64,000 nt of DNA from assembly GCA_019685655.1 (NCBI GenBank), contig JABFQP010000003.1, forward strand, positions 1 through 64,000, read 5' to 3'. Source of the DNA: Candidatus Bathyarchaeota archaeon A05DMB-5 (GTDB taxonomy: Archaea; Thermoproteota; Bathyarchaeia; Bathyarchaeales; Bathycorpusculaceae). This document shows, piece by piece, positions 18,675-27,706 of this stretch. A program made the translations under genes and the position numbers. The notes under the pieces are model-generated. The model ran no database searches. It was not told the DNA's origin and worked only from the letters and a program-made list of their open reading frames with translations. Within the stretch, counting starts at the first letter, position 1; each line of letters begins with the position of its first letter.

Positions 18675-19820
18675 GTTTATTCCTTCAATTGCGATAAGAG
18701 TGTTTACCTAACCTAAGTGAGTCTGTGAGGGTGAGAATGTAGTGTTTTAGGTGTAGTTTCGTGAGACGTACACCAGCGAATTATCTTTTAGGAGAAGGAG
18801 CAAAGAGTGAAAGTGGTGGTGTGCCATAATTAGACGTGAAAATGCTAAACCCCGTCTGTGTTTTACTATTTTCTAACGTGAATTTTCTTTTATATTCATT
18901 CCTGAGCTCCTAATTTTTCATAACATAAAGATAGAAACGTTAACACAACCGTGTCAAATAAAATTTTATTCTAACAATTCAATAATAAAAATGGGGGAGA
19001 AAGGAGAAAAATAACGGCAAATAATCCTTTTTCCGCGTAACAAATAAACTAGTATTGAAAAATTGTTCAACAAGATATTTTTGATAAGTGAATCAGTGAT
19101 GGTTCATCTCCAGTTTTCCAACAACCCTATACATAGTGTTATATGGAAGCTTAAGGTCTTAAGCTAACTCGCGAACGCTAACCTTAGACCGAACCATGAA
19201 AGCCATTTAGAACAAAAACTTCAAAGAAAACTTTGAATAGGCAAAAACCGTCTCAGTCCTATCGCTGAACTATGCTTGGCATGCGAAGATTTACATCAGC
19301 TGCATTCTAAAAGCAGAGGGTGACGTTGGAAGATATAGTCAACATCATTTAAGGGCTAACTTCGCCCTATAATTTTCCCAGAACATTTGGTTGCTCTTTT
19401 TTTGTTGATTGAGAAAATTAAAAAAGGTCTGGAATAATGCAAAAATCATCCCATCCAAAACATGCGTGATTTAGATATCATTACAAAAATAATTAGGATT
19501 CTCGGCTTAATTATTTCTAGCGGCTATAAAAATTGGATGAGCCAACATTAAAAAAGATAAGAAACAAAGGTACCTTTCTACGCAAAATTGATGTTAAGCA
19601 ATATCGCACATTGAAAGGTTGCTTAAAAAAGCAAAATCCCTGGTGTCACAATACCATTGAAGTAAAAGATAAATTTAAGAGAAACCCATTTATTCATTGC
19701 TTAAATCAAATGAAAAATTGTGAGAAAGAATAGCAACCACAAGGCAACTATAGAGAGAGTTGGAGCGCATATAAACTCATGGATCTTAATTAATTCGATT
19801 AACGAAATAGGGTTTCTAAG
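18675..19820. other. gene-poor stretch
   Basis: About 1.1 kb, A/T-rich with many stops in every frame. I see no convincing gene. A 66-codon frame at 19533-19733 (basic, Lys/Asn-rich) has no homology I recognise and no clear ribosome-binding site. Short tracts near 19150-19340 look like possible eroded coding sequence, but I cannot name it. Confidence 0.5.
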
Positions 19821-20738
19821 ATGCAGATTCCCGAGGAAATTGTCAAAGTTACTATCCAACTGATACAGAAAACATATAAAGTTCCTGATGATTTGATTGC
19901 ACAAGTATTTGTTGCGGAAGCAAATAGAGATTCTGATTTTATAAGTTTTCTTAAAGAAAAGGAGGATTACTCAGAATTCCAAAGAGTTTCAGCTTACAGA
20001 AATTTAATCAAGAAAGTGAAGAGGCGGCTTTACTATAGGCTCAGACGTTATGACACGTTAGAAGCGCAGAATAGGGAGGGTATACTCAATAAATTGAGGC
20101 TTACTATTGAAGAATATGGACTTTGGTCACCACAATCTTTCGAATTGCATCGGGAGATTTTAAAAACACATGTCTCCACTCGTGAACGCCTAGAAGTAGC
20201 TTCTGACCTTTTTCATAGTATTTTCAGAATAACTGGAAAACCACAGAAACTTCTTGATATTTCTTGTGGTCTTAACCCACTTTTTGTACCTTGGATGCAA
20301 ATCCAAGAATGTATTTACGTCTGCACGGAGCTACATGACAACCTTTGCAACTTTATTAATTCTTATCTCAAAATAGTTTCTCCCATTTTAAATATCCAAG
20401 CTCACGTATTAAAACTAGACCTGTTAGAACTATTTGATAGCGAAAACAAAAGAATAGTTTTCGAAACAAATCCTTTGTTAGCAGATTGTTCTGGTGCATT
20501 CTTGTTCAAGGTTTTACGGTCTATGGAAAGAAGAAGAAAAGGTATTGCAAAACAAATATTGCAATGGACACCAGCAGAATGGATAGTAGTAAGCGAGGCA
20601 ACAAGATCATTGGTTAAAAGAGAAGATATAAGAAGACGGGAGAAAATATGGTTGAAAAGATTATTTACACAACTAAACTATTCAGTCAAGGAATTTCTAG
20701 ACTATCCTGACGAAATCATTTTTATTATTGAAAAATAA
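19821..20738 (+). CDS. Arm/Rmt-type 16S rRNA methyltransferase homologue
   Basis: 305 residues resembling the ArmA/RmtB/Kgm (FmrO) family that makes m7G1405 in 16S rRNA and gives aminoglycoside resistance. Evidence: an N-terminal helical region with VTIQLIQKTYKVPDDLIAQV, the linker HVSTRERLEVASDLFHSIF, the SAM motif KLLDISCGLNPLFVPWM near residues 145-160 (the CGLNPL core is characteristic), ELHDNLCNFINSYL, and FLFKVLRSMERRRKG followed by WIVVSEATRSLVKRED in place of VSFPTRSLGGR. Family members occur in aminoglycoside producers and in resistant pathogens. Biological role here is unknown. It stands alone in a gene-poor region, which suits acquisition, but that is inference. Confidence 0.75.
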   Translation: MQIPEEIVKVTIQLIQKTYKVPDDLIAQVFVAEANRDSDFISFLKEKEDYSEFQRVSAYRNLIKKVKRRLYYRLRRYDTLEAQNREGILNKLRLTIEEYGLWSPQSFELHREILKTHVSTRERLEVASDLFHSIFRITGKPQKLLDISCGLNPLFVPWMQIQECIYVCTELHDNLCNFINSYLKIVSPILNIQAHVLKLDLLELFDSENKRIVFETNPLLADCSGAFLFKVLRSMERRRKGIAKQILQWTPAEWIVVSEATRSLVKREDIRRREKIWLKRLFTQLNYSVKEFLDYPDEIIFIIEK

Positions 20739-20933
20739 CCGCTATAATTATAGCTATTTTCATTAATGTTTATCACCTTATTAAAAACTGGTTGAGACGA
20801 AATCGTCTTGCACAACAAGTCGGCGATACGTTGCGCCTTTAAGCCCTCTTCGCTTTGTTCTCGGAATTCTCTAACACTCGTAATCCACGAAAAATATTGA
20901 CACAAGTTCCTGCTAAGAGAAAGGATGAGTCTA

Positions 20934-21205
20934 GTACATAGGCTTGGGCGAATGGTCTTTCGGTCTTAAAATATAAGGGTGATATTGTCTTGTATTTCTA
21001 CTCCACCTTGCGTGTCCCTTAAAACCTTTCTTATTAATTAAATGGGTTTTTTCATTCTCAAAAGAAAACCGCCCTTCCAACACCTATAAAGATTAGCAGA
21101 TACAATATCCCTGCTCAAATCAGTCGCTTTAACAATATCCTTTAGGTTTTTCCATCTGCCAAAATACCTATAAATAAGTCTACGCGAGCCACCATACTTA
21201 CCCAT
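20934..21205 (-). pseudogene. small HTH-like protein, frameshifted
   Basis: From ATG 21205 the minus strand reads MGKYGGSRRLIYRYFGRWKN, LKDIVKATDLSRDIVSANLY and RCWKGGFLLRMKKPI, a winged-helix-like N-terminal domain, then stops at 21038. In a neighbouring frame it continues without gap as INKKGFKGHARWSRNTRQYH and PYILRPKDHSPKPMY to 20934. The two halves read as one protein of about 90 residues. Similar small HTH modules precede larger domains in some archaeal proteins; here nothing follows. Called pseudogene because of the shift. Confidence 0.45.
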
Positions 21206-21345
21206 GAGCGGTCAAATTATATTTGGAAGTGTAAAATTTAAACTCTCTAGAAAATGAACGCGTATGTCAAGACTTAATTTCAATTAAAACAAGTCTAAAG
21301 CAAAAAATAAGCAAAAATTTTGCCTAAAACAGGCTTTTTTAGTGG

Positions 21346-21420
21346 TGGACCGGGGGGGATTTGAACCCCCGGCTTCCGCATTGCGAATGCGGCGTTCATA
21401 CCAGACTGAACTACCGGCCC
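21346..21420 (-). tRNA. tRNA-Ala (CGC)
   Basis: Cloverleaf on the minus strand: acceptor GGGCCGG/CCGGTCC, D arm GTTC/GAAC, anticodon arm CCGCA-TTCGCAA-TGCGG with anticodon CGC, T arm GGGGG-TTCAAAT-CCCCC, discriminator A. CCA is encoded directly after it (21343-21345). No intron. 75 nt without CCA. Confidence 0.95.
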
Positions 21421-21613
21421 AGAGAGGTTTCCTTTGAGAAAAGATGTGTATAGGGTTTTTAGGAATTGTGGTTCGTTTTAATGGCTTATAGCAGAAAATT
21501 ATCTTTTTTTGTAGTGTTCATTTTTAGATTTGTTCGTTAATGAGTTGGGATGATAGAGAAAAATATTTCCTTTAGCTTTTATAGTTTCTTTGCGTAAATT
21601 GTTTTTTCTTGGT

Positions 21614-22024
21614 TTATTGTTCTGGTTCGAGAGGTATGAGTGGTATTGTTGGTTCTTTTGGTGTGCATGTAGGAGTGTATGCGTAAGGTGGTCCAAAGTT
21701 TAGGAAAATTCGTCCGTCTGGCATCGGAAGAGGCGGTTGTTGTTGGGAATTTTCGTTGTTGTCTGTTTCAAAGGAGTTGTCAGTGTATTTAGGAATGTCT
21801 TCTTGAGAGTTGTCGACTGTTGGTTGGTTGCTTGTTTCTTGTTTTTGTTCGTCATATGTGTTCATGTGTTTATCGTTGTCTGCAGCTTTATTTATATCCA
21901 AATCACTCTTCTCAGTGTTTCTGAGTGTTTCTTTGGTTGGTTGAGCATAGAAGGCTAAGCTTGTAGAAACTGCGGCAGTTAAGATGCACATGATTAATAT
22001 TGGTGCTATAGTTTTCTTCTTCAT
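21614..22024 (-). CDS. secreted low-complexity protein
   Basis: 136 residues: signal peptide (MKKKTIAPILIMCILTAAVS), then a polar, disordered body rich in Asn, Asp, Glu, Gln and Thr (e.g. QKQETSNQPTVDNSQEDIP) and a Pro-rich tail (QQQPPLPMPDGRIFLNFGPP; PLIPLEPEQ). ATG 22024 is preceded by AGGAGAG. No family recognised. The neighbouring gene upstream on the same strand also codes for an exported protein, so both may serve the cell surface. Confidence 0.6.
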   Translation of the reverse strand: MKKKTIAPILIMCILTAAVSTSLAFYAQPTKETLRNTEKSDLDINKAADNDKHMNTYDEQKQETSNQPTVDNSQEDIPKYTDNSFETDNNENSQQQPPLPMPDGRIFLNFGPPYAYTPTCTPKEPTIPLIPLEPEQ

Positions 22025-22121
22025 TCTCTTTTCTCTCCTAAATTTTCTCTGGCAACTCTGCCATAAATATTTGTTGTCTTCATGAAACACTGAGCGGCAT
22101 GATGAAGATATGCGAACACGG

Positions 22122-22736
22122 TTATTTAATGGCGCTTGGTCTTTGTTGTCTTTTATCTTTAAGTTTGCGCTTGGAACGTAAGTTGACTCGGAGGTAAATT
22201 ATTCCGATAACGAGAATTGCTGCGCCTATGTATGCGAAGTTTGAGTTTATTAATGGTATGCGATCGGGCATTAAAACTGGCACAAGCTTAACCTCCGTCC
22301 AATTCTTAGTCACGTTGGCGTACACTTCTACTGGAGAGTTTAAAGAAGCATTTTGGGCGTCGAACACGAGATGATATGTTCTGGGTTGTGTTCTTATTTG
22401 GTGTGTCCATGTCATGTTGACTGTGTTTGTGTTGTTTAAGAAGTAATATGTTATGTTTGGTTGTTGTGTTTGGTTAACTATTGAGAAGTTAAAAATTGAG
22501 TTGCTTGTTGCTAAAATATTGAGTGTTTGTTCAATGCTTAACTCAACCGTGACGACTTTGTTTTGAGATTGGTATATTTCAAAGTAACCGTCTATTAGAG
22601 TTTCAGACATTGGAACTAACTGGGATTCGTCTCGCGTGTAGGTGAAGAGAGGCATCGTGCAAATAATAAGAACAGAACCAAGTAAAATCAGCATAAACGA
22701 GATTACAACTGTTTGCGAGATTTTCTTGTTTACCAT
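22122..22736 (-). CDS. exported membrane-anchored protein
   Basis: About 204 residues with a signal-anchor (VVISFMLILLGSVLIICTMP), an extracellular beta-rich domain with many Asn-X-Ser/Thr sites (FNFSIVNQTQQPNITYYFLN; WTHQIRTQPRTYHLVFDAQ) and a C-terminal helix (AYIGAAILVIGIIYLRV) with a basic tail. The start at ATG 22736 (MVNKKISQTV) fits the signal best; the frame is open 33 codons further upstream. Function unknown; the Asn-rich ectodomain suggests surface glycosylation. Confidence 0.6.
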   Translation of the reverse strand: MVNKKISQTVVISFMLILLGSVLIICTMPLFTYTRDESQLVPMSETLIDGYFEIYQSQNKVVTVELSIEQTLNILATSNSIFNFSIVNQTQQPNITYYFLNNTNTVNMTWTHQIRTQPRTYHLVFDAQNASLNSPVEVYANVTKNWTEVKLVPVLMPDRIPLINSNFAYIGAAILVIGIIYLRVNLRSKRKLKDKRQQRPSAIK

Positions 22737-22954
22737 GCGGACTGCCACTTTGTGTTTGTTCTTTAATGGTTGATTAGATAAAAGTTTAAAATAAACATGT
22801 TTGTTTTGAATTGTCAACGTTTTTCTGTAGGTCATGGTAAGACGTTATCGATGAAATGTTTGGAACATAGCCAATAGAACTAAATTCCACAAAATTCAAA
22901 AACAACTACGCATTAATTAATTATGTTCTAAATCAACCGAAAGGAGATAGAAAA

Positions 22955-25111
22955 ATGAATAAATCGATTAAATTGTTAACTGTTGCCCTATCAATGCTAT
23001 TGATTGTAAGCACCTTCGGCGTTGTAATCACAAACAGAGCATATTCTTCACCGAACGTTGTTGAACCCAAAGGAATATATGAAGACGTAAAAACTGCTGC
23101 AATCGATTTTAGCGAACAAGTCGAGCCTCAAGGAGAAACGCATCATTCATATTGGAACCTTGGCGATGTTGCCATTTGGACTGGCTACAACGGATATACT
23201 GGGAGCATCTTCTTGACATATTACACACTGAGCTATATCGGAAACAAAGTCGAAATCTGGGTTCAAAATAACATCAAATACCCCACAGGTGACCCAAGAA
23301 ACGGACCGGGAAACGATCCAGGACCAACAAAACCAACCTATGCCATGTTAGAGTATCTTGCAAACCAATTTGAAACCAATATTTATCCGAAAGAGGCAGA
23401 GTTCTTTGGCGAACCTCTGTTCCATGATGGCTCAAACGCTCAACTACAATATTTAAGCCCAGCCATTCCAGACGATCCAGAATATTACTACGAGCCAACT
23501 GGACGAGCTGTGATATTGGTCTGTAACATCAGAGACAAAAACTATTATGATTACACTTATCCATACTACATAATTGGAGTGCACATAGGTGCCTATGAGA
23601 GTTACTATTACGACAGAAACATCGTAACACTCGACGCAGTAAGCTGGTTCCACGGCCTCGGTCCCGCAAGCATGAATTGGGGAGACCACTACTATTGGCC
23701 AGACAACATCTTCCACAACCACAATGTCCTTTCACCCTACGCGTACGACAGCGCCTTAGCACACGAGTACCAACACCTCTTGCACTACGAGCTTTGTCCT
23801 GGAGACGACACTTTCATGAATGAAGGTTGCAGCATGTACGCAGAATACCTATGCGGATATGGAATAGACCCAGACTATCCGAACAGCTACTTCGCCACAC
23901 CAGACAACTCACTTACAATTTGGGGTGACCAAGGCGACATAAATATACTGGCAGACTACGGTGCAGCAGCCCTGTGGACAATGTATCTAAGTGACCAGTT
24001 CGGCCCAGAATTCCTACAGTACTACTTCACAAGCGGCGGAGGAGGCATTGCCGGCATAAACGCAGCACTCGCTCACTTCCACTACGAAGCCACATTTGAT
24101 GATGTCTATCGTGACTGGAAGCTTGCGAACCTAATCCGCGCTGATTTTCCAGGCTGCCACAAATACAATTACAAGAGCATCAACCTAAACGACCCCGCCT
24201 ACATACCTGTCAGAATTTATGAAATTAGCGGATTGCCCGTTCCATGGACCAGAGGCACAGATTTTGGAAACACAATCACAATTTTAGGCTATGACACAGG
24301 AATATCAATGGTAGCAACCTACGGAACAGACTACATAGCCTTCGAAAACTGGCCAAGAATAGGATTAGGCTTCATATACTTTGACGGAGACGACACCGCA
24401 ACACTTCCACCACCACACTTATGGACGCTGACACCTGACGGCTGGTACTCCGGCACAGGTGAAGACCTTGCAAACGAGGCAATCGGAGCCACCGCTTACG
24501 TAGACCCGTCAGATCCAACTTTAACAATAGTCACTGCCTACGGCCTTGAAACCTACTGGGACTTCGGCTTTGTGCAGATTTCTACAGACGGCGGCAAGAC
24601 ATGGACATCACTTGAAAACGAATACACGACATACGACCACGATCCAGCTGCCCACCCAGACATCGTTGCCAACCTCCCAGGCTTAACAGACTACAACCCC
24701 GACTGGCCAGATTGGACCACCATGAGTTTTGACCTTTCAGCTTATGCTGGAATGACCGTGCTGATTGGCTTCCGCTACATGACAGACTGGGCGACTACCT
24801 ATAAAGGCTGGTGGATAAACAGTGCAACCGTGAGCGGAACAGAGCTAACCTTAGCTCCATTGCCACCAATACTTCCAGAAGCAGACTTCCAAGTAACAGT
24901 TGTCGACGCGCTTGTAATAGACGGCTTGACATTGTACATACCTCATGACATGTGGCTAAAAGATTCCACCGAAACTGGTTTGGCAGTTGGGTACGCGAAA
25001 AAACCAAGCTACGTTATACTAGTTGTAACACCAATTATATCAAAGGGCTTAGCTGACTACTGTTTCCAAGCGACAAAATTTCCATTGCCCCACAAGTGGT
25101 TTGTTCCATAA
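22955..25111 (+). CDS. large secreted zinc metalloprotease (gluzincin, M30/immune-inhibitor-A-like)
   Basis: 718 residues with signal peptide (LLTVALSMLLIVSTFGVVIT). The catalytic site is H270-E-Y-Q-H274 in ALAHEYQHLLHYE, followed about 20 residues later by FMNEGCSMYAEYL, whose NEG..xxxE supplies the gluzincin third ligand. The C-terminal half has beta-sandwich domains as in immune inhibitor A proteases: YWDFGFVQISTDGGKTWTSL and GMTVLIGFRYMTDW then GWWINSATVSG. No C-terminal membrane helix is visible, so it is probably released or held in the S-layer. AAAGGAGAT precedes the ATG. Likely degrades extracellular protein, in keeping with a heterotrophic sediment archaeon; that last step is inference. 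Confidence 0.85.
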   Translation: MNKSIKLLTVALSMLLIVSTFGVVITNRAYSSPNVVEPKGIYEDVKTAAIDFSEQVEPQGETHHSYWNLGDVAIWTGYNGYTGSIFLTYYTLSYIGNKVEIWVQNNIKYPTGDPRNGPGNDPGPTKPTYAMLEYLANQFETNIYPKEAEFFGEPLFHDGSNAQLQYLSPAIPDDPEYYYEPTGRAVILVCNIRDKNYYDYTYPYYIIGVHIGAYESYYYDRNIVTLDAVSWFHGLGPASMNWGDHYYWPDNIFHNHNVLSPYAYDSALAHEYQHLLHYELCPGDDTFMNEGCSMYAEYLCGYGIDPDYPNSYFATPDNSLTIWGDQGDINILADYGAAALWTMYLSDQFGPEFLQYYFTSGGGGIAGINAALAHFHYEATFDDVYRDWKLANLIRADFPGCHKYNYKSINLNDPAYIPVRIYEISGLPVPWTRGTDFGNTITILGYDTGISMVATYGTDYIAFENWPRIGLGFIYFDGDDTATLPPPHLWTLTPDGWYSGTGEDLANEAIGATAYVDPSDPTLTIVTAYGLETYWDFGFVQISTDGGKTWTSLENEYTTYDHDPAAHPDIVANLPGLTDYNPDWPDWTTMSFDLSAYAGMTVLIGFRYMTDWATTYKGWWINSATVSGTELTLAPLPPILPEADFQVTVVDALVIDGLTLYIPHDMWLKDSTETGLAVGYAKKPSYVILVVTPIISKGLADYCFQATKFPLPHKWFVP

Positions 25112-25271
25112 ATAACCAGTAATCATTAAACTTCCTCCTTTTTTATTTTGTCTCTAATTAAAGCAAGATTCATGAGGGAAAGGGAAGGAGAGAAAGGAGT
25201 TTTCTGGAAAAGTATTGTATTTTTCCGCGTTTCCCCCACTCATCTATCAATAATCTAGAAATATGCAACAT

Positions 25272-25530
25272 TTAACTTTGTCTTTCAATTTTCAGCAAAA
25301 TTGCATGCATTGAACTGCTAAAGTAAACGCATTTTCCTAATCTCTTTTCCTTTCTTTCTACTTGAATAAACTTTTTCTGAAGAAGTTTTTTTTAGGTGAT
25401 AAGATAGAAGGTTTGGTTTTATCATCAGAGACTTTTTTAATGTATAGATAGTGTTGTTTCCCTTAGCAATCTCTTTTAATATTTTAACTTCTTGTTTGTT
25501 AAGCGTGTATTCTTTCATTTGCTTTTTCAT
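25272..25530 (-). pseudogene. small winged-helix regulator, frameshift at an A8 run
   Basis: From ATG 25530: TLNKQEVKILKEIAKGNNTI, YTLKKSLMIKPNLLSYHLKK, an archaeal winged helix. At a run of eight A (plus strand T8 at 25387-25394) the reading must shift by one base, after which LLQKKFIQVERKEKRLGKCV and YFSSSMHAILLKIERQS complete the wing and last helix, ending at 25272. Without the shift the protein ends in unrelated residues at 25318. The homopolymer makes a sequencing error quite possible. Confidence 0.6.
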
Positions 25531-25784
25531 AGAATTTCATATGATTGAAATTATATATAAGTATTTCAATTTTGTGAACCGTCTGAAAACTAAAACCATG
25601 TTATCCATCAAGCGTAAATATGTTCTTTGGGGCAAGCCATCAAATGTTAAGGTTCATTGTGTCAATATGATATTCTGAATTTCTAAAATTTGCTCTTGTT
25701 TAGTCGATTACTTTTTTAACGTTGGGTTGTTTTATGCATAAGCCTTATGTATTACATTGTATTCTCTGTATTCTGGGGATAAGC

Positions 25785-26087
25785 ATGACTGAGAAAAGCG
25801 CTGTGGTTACTGTTCGCCTGTCCAAGCGTGATTTGGAAAGGGTTGAAGCCTTAAGGGTTATTGAGGATGTTGACCGTTCCACGCTAATCAAGGAGTTTAT
25901 TGAAGATGGATTGCGCAGAAGAGTTGTTGACCTTTATAGGAAGGAAAAAGTGACGGCTGGGCGCGCGGCTGAAATTTTGGGGGTTTCCTTGCGGGAGTTT
26001 CTTGAGATTTTGGAGCGGGAAGGAGTTCCGGTCAACTGGGATGCGGAAAGTATACGGGAATATTTGAAGGCGAAGTATGGAGATTAA
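25785..26087 (+). CDS. UPF0175-type antitoxin
   Basis: About 100 residues: N-terminal ribbon-helix-helix (AVVTVRLSKRDLERVEALRV; DRSTLIKEFIEDGLRRR) and the UPF0175 helix-turn-helix VTAGRAAEILGVSLREFLEI with EREGVPVNW. ATG 25785 starts the conserved domain; the frame is open 21 codons upstream. Six bases separate it from the PIN-domain gene, the typical antitoxin-toxin order. It likely binds and neutralises the toxin and represses the operon (family knowledge). Confidence 0.8.
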   Translation: MTEKSAVVTVRLSKRDLERVEALRVIEDVDRSTLIKEFIEDGLRRRVVDLYRKEKVTAGRAAEILGVSLREFLEILEREGVPVNWDAESIREYLKAKYGD

Positions 26088-26092
26088 GCCCT

Positions 26093-26638
26093 TTGCCCAC
26101 GGTGGTTTCTGACGCTGGTCCACTTATCCATTTAGCCCAAATAAAAAAGCTACATCTTCTCAAAAAACTGTTCAAACAAGTAATAATTACCCCAAACGTG
26201 AAGCGGGAAGCCGTTGACGAAGGCATCAAACTCAGTCACCCCGACGCTCAAATCATTGGAAAAGCCATAGAAGAAGGGTGGATTAAGGTTGAGGAATTTC
26301 CAGAACGTTTGACTTCGGCTTCTAAAAGGCTGGCTGAAGATGAAAACATATCGCTAACGGATGCGGAGACGCTCATGTTGGCAAGAGAGAGAAAAGCCGA
26401 AATTTTAGTTGACGAGAAGACTCTTTCAAATCTTGCACGAATGTTTGGTCTTAAAACATGGAACACTTGGACTGTGCTGTTAGAAAGCCTAAGCATGGGC
26501 TACATTGAAATCTCCGATATAAAATCAGCCATAAAAGAGTTAGGTGAAAAAAGACATAAACTAAAGAAAGAACAAGCTGTGGAAATCCTTGATGCTGCAA
26601 GAAAAATAATTCGCAAACGAGAAATTCCGAAAGGTTGA
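26093..26638 (+). CDS. PIN-domain toxin (DUF3368/VapC-like)
   Basis: 181 residues from TTG 26093. PIN ribonuclease motifs: first acidic VSDAGPLIHLAQI, the basic RLAEDENISLTDAETLMLA with conserved Asp/Glu, AEILVDEKTLSNLARMFGL with the third Asp. The C-terminal region (KSAIKELGEKRHKLKKEQAV) is helical. Forms an operon with the UPF0175 antitoxin; expected to cleave RNA when freed. The active-site acids look complete. Confidence 0.8.
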   Translation: MPTVVSDAGPLIHLAQIKKLHLLKKLFKQVIITPNVKREAVDEGIKLSHPDAQIIGKAIEEGWIKVEEFPERLTSASKRLAEDENISLTDAETLMLARERKAEILVDEKTLSNLARMFGLKTWNTWTVLLESLSMGYIEISDIKSAIKELGEKRHKLKKEQAVEILDAARKIIRKREIPKG

Positions 26639-26665
26639 CATTTTTATTCTGAACCCAAAAGGTGG

Positions 26666-26741
26666 CGGGCCCGGTGGGATTTGAACCCACGTTCTCCGGC
26701 TCCGAAGGCCGACGCCTTTATCCGTGCTGGGCTACGGGCCC
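26666..26741 (-). tRNA. tRNA-Arg (TCG)
   Basis: Minus-strand cloverleaf: acceptor GGGCCCG/CGGGCCC, anticodon arm TCGGC-CTTCGGA-GCCGG with anticodon TCG, T arm GTGGG-TTCAAAT-CCCAC, discriminator G, with CCA encoded at 26663-26665. No intron. 76 nt. Confidence 0.93.
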
Positions 26742-26834
26742 TTGTGAAAGAGAATTAGGCGGTGAATAATTAAAAGACTTCTGAAAATCCTTAAAAATGG
26801 CTGGTGATAATTAGTTTTGTGCTGTTGGTGTTGC

Positions 26835-26920
26835 GGGCCGGTAGCTCAGCTTGGCTGGAGCGTTCGGCTGATAAGCGTGCAGAAACCGAAAGGTCGAGAG
26901 TTCAAATCTCTCCCGGCCCA
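26835..26920 (+). tRNA. tRNA-Ile (GAT) with an 11-nt intron
   Basis: Acceptor GGGCCGG/CCGGCCC, D arm GCTC/GAGC, T arm GAGAG-TTCAAAT-CTCTC, discriminator A, no encoded CCA. The anticodon stem TTCGG pairs with CCGAA, but 18 nt lie between: the usual 7-nt loop with anticodon GAT plus 11 extra bases, an intron just 3' of the anticodon at the canonical archaeal position. Mature length would be 75 nt. Confidence 0.9.
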
Positions 26921-26935
26921 TTTTTGGTGAAAAGT

Positions 26936-26947
26936 CTTATATTTATA
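26936..26947 (+). promoter_or_regulatory. TATA-like box for mscL
   Basis: CTTATATTTATA sits 16 bp past the tRNA-Ile gene and would start transcription near 26968, about ten bases before the chosen TTG start of MscL. This nearly leaderless arrangement is one reason for preferring that start. Confidence 0.4.
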
Positions 26948-26977
26948 TGAGTGGATAGGGATTGTTTGGTGGTTGTT

Positions 26978-27415
26978 TTGGTTAAGGATGATGAGATTTT
27001 GGAGGAGTTGCGGCAGATTAGGAAGTTGTTGGAGCCTAAGCCTGCGCCGGCTGCGCCGCCGCCGAAGAAGGGTTTGTGGAATGAGTTTGTGGATTTCATT
27101 TCTAAGTATAAGGTGTTGGGTCTTGCTGTGGCTTTTATTATGGGTGTTTATGTTGGGCAGGTTATTCAGTCGCTTGTTAAGGACTTGTTGATGCCGCTTA
27201 TAGGCTTGGCGATACCTGGTCTTGGAAATCTGTCTACTTTTAAGATTGCGGTTCCGCCGACGGCTTTGAATGCTGAAGGAACTCCGATTGATCCGACTTG
27301 GACGGGGCAATTGTTTGGGATTGGAAATTTCATTGTGGCAATAATAACTTTCGTTATTGTGGCTTTCGTTATCTTTTTGATTGTGAAGGTTACTAAGAAG
27401 TGGGGTATAGAGTAA
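26978..27415 (+). CDS. mscL: large-conductance mechanosensitive channel
   Basis: Homopentameric membrane channel that opens under high tension to relieve osmotic shock. 145 residues from TTG 26978: a coiled N-terminus with a Pro/Ala linker (EPKPAPAAPPPKKG), the amphipathic helix GLWNEFVDFISKYKVLGLAV, the first helix with FIMGVYVGQVIQSLVKDLLM, a periplasmic loop of about 35 residues and the second helix NFIVAIITFVIVAFVIFLIV. The usual C-terminal bundle is replaced by a short tail (KKWGIE), so the cytoplasmic helix may have moved to the N-terminus. Codon use is strongly G/T-ended, part of the plus-strand G/T-rich block. Confidence 0.88.
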   Translation: MVKDDEILEELRQIRKLLEPKPAPAAPPPKKGLWNEFVDFISKYKVLGLAVAFIMGVYVGQVIQSLVKDLLMPLIGLAIPGLGNLSTFKIAVPPTALNAEGTPIDPTWTGQLFGIGNFIVAIITFVIVAFVIFLIVKVTKKWGIE

Positions 27416-27441
27416 AGGGCTAAAAGTTCTGTGTTCTTTTT

Positions 27442-27606
27442 TTATTTTGTTGTTTGGTAGGTGTGTTTCTGTGGGTCTGTGGTGTAGTGTTTTAGTCCTA
27501 TGCGTATGAGGTGTTCGATGAATGTGCTGCGTTTTTCTCTTCCGCGTAGGGTTTCGATTTGTTTGAGGAGTTGTGAGTCTAATGTTAGTCCTACGTGGTG
27601 TTTCAT
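27442..27606 (-). CDS. CopG-type ribbon-helix-helix protein
   Basis: 54 residues: strand MKHHVGLTLDSQ, then LLKQIETLRGREKRSTFIEH and LIRIGLKHYTT, the RHH fold. ATG 27606 follows AAGGAGAA. It is divergent from a second RHH gene at 27707 across a 100-bp gap that probably holds both promoters and operators. Likely a transcriptional regulator or orphan antitoxin. Confidence 0.75.
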   Translation of the reverse strand: MKHHVGLTLDSQLLKQIETLRGREKRSTFIEHLIRIGLKHYTTDPQKHTYQTTK

Positions 27607-27706
27607 TTTTGTGTTCTCCTTGTATTCTGTATATTTAGTATACCGAAAAGCTTTATTAGTTTTATTGCACAAATCATACTTGTTTGTGTTGTGGGGGCGT
27701 TTATGT

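Noticed and set aside
19533-19733. 66-codon plus-strand gene in the gene-poor stretch
   Set aside because: No ribosome-binding site, no recognised motif and composition like the surrounding non-coding DNA.
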